Below, in pieces: positions 6,484-6,847 of a stretch of DNA of 6,847 bases. The DNA comes from Halomonas sp. (GTDB lineage: Bacteria > Pseudomonadota > Gammaproteobacteria > Pseudomonadales > Halomonadaceae), in contig SKVX01000483.1 of NCBI GenBank assembly GCA_007129225.1, forward strand, positions 1-6,847, in the 5' to 3' direction. Under the pieces are notes generated by a model. The model ran no database searches and was not told the origin of the DNA. It saw only the letters and a list, made by a program, of their open reading frames with translations. The first letter of the stretch is position 1; each line of letters begins with the position of its first letter. The translations under genes and the position numbers were made by a program.

Positions 6484-6847
6484 ATGAAAAGAATCAATGC
6501 GGCGACGATATTCGCACTTATATTACTATTTCTTACTGGCTGCGCATCACCATACAAGCCACTAGATTCACGTAATAGCGAGCTTACGCAGGGCAATGTT
6601 CAAATGAACCTGCAGGTTGGCAAAACAAGCAAAGCCGAAGTCTTGGAAAATTTTGGCTCACCAAATATTACTACACGTGATGGTGCGGGAAGGGAGGTCT
6701 GGACCTACCAACGCCAGGCCCAAGTCGCCCAATCATCCAGTCAAAGTGGCTATTGGACTGTTCTACTAGCTGGCAGCCAATCACGCTCATCAGGCTTTGA
6801 ATCGTCATCAAGAATGACCACTCTGATTATAAAATTCGACGATAGCG
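6484..6847 (+). CDS. Small lipoprotein with SmpA/OmlA (BamE)-like core, 3' truncated
   Basis: The frame runs from ATG to the right edge with no stop, giving 121 complete codons. The N-terminus is a lipoprotein signal peptide: MKR, then a hydrophobic stretch (residues 7-17), then the lipobox LTGC with the acylated cysteine at residue 20. The residues after Cys are Ala and Ser, so outer-membrane sorting by Lol is likely. The mature part contains GKTSKAEVLENFGSP (46-60) and, 13 residues on, W73-T-Y75. This fits the SmpA/OmlA/BamE pattern of a Gly-Thr turn, a helix ending in hG-P, and a W-x-Y strand. A Ser/Gln/Gly-rich stretch (about 80-112) follows and then a strand, TTLIIKFDD. It is not obviously the housekeeping bamE, so its exact function is unknown. 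Codons such as ATA, AGA, TTA, CTA and TCA and a GC content of 38-48% (rows 6481-6600) contrast with recBD and may indicate transfer. There is no sign that it belongs to the recBD operon. Confidence 0.75.
   Translation, partial: MKRINAATIFALILLFLTGCASPYKPLDSRNSELTQGNVQMNLQVGKTSKAEVLENFGSPNITTRDGAGREVWTYQRQAQVAQSSSQSGYWTVLLAGSQSRSSGFESSSRMTTLIIKFDDS

Overview
The window is a chromosomal stretch of a high-GC proteobacterium. A sampled 60-base row of the RecD helicase domain (5101-5160) counts to 70% GC. It holds the 3' part of recB, all of recD, a 231-base intergenic region, and the 5' part of a gene for a small lipoprotein, all on the + strand. The RecB and RecD motifs are of the gammaproteobacterial RecBCD type, and the GC content and repeat style suggest a Halomonas- or Pseudomonas-like organism. 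That genus-level guess is inference.

Layout. Positions 2-3673 are recB, cut at the left edge so that roughly the first 110-140 residues, including the Walker A motif, are missing. Positions 3670-6252 are recD, which overlaps recB by ATGA and has a good Shine-Dalgarno sequence inside the end of recB. The two are translationally coupled and supply the slow and fast motors plus the nuclease of RecBCD; recC is not in the window. Positions 6253-6483 are non-coding, with short palindromes but no convincing terminator. From 6484 to the right edge runs a lipoprotein gene with an SmpA/OmlA (BamE)-like core, in DNA of much lower GC.

The enzyme itself is ordinary: all visible helicase and nuclease motifs are intact. 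What is unusual is that its subunits are enlarged by extra segments, at least two of which look like repeat DNA translated in frame. RecD carries three tandem 81-bp copies (27 codons each) of a palindromic, REP-like element just before its Walker A domain. RecB carries an extra ~56 codons in a loop after motif IV, and an enlarged helicase-nuclease linker with a duplicated hairpin-forming segment. All three insertions keep the frame, lack stops, and fall at places where a loop or linker is expected. I see no new defence system or other undescribed system here. The notable observation is this colonisation of recBD by coding repeats, which resembles in principle the Rickettsia palindromic elements.
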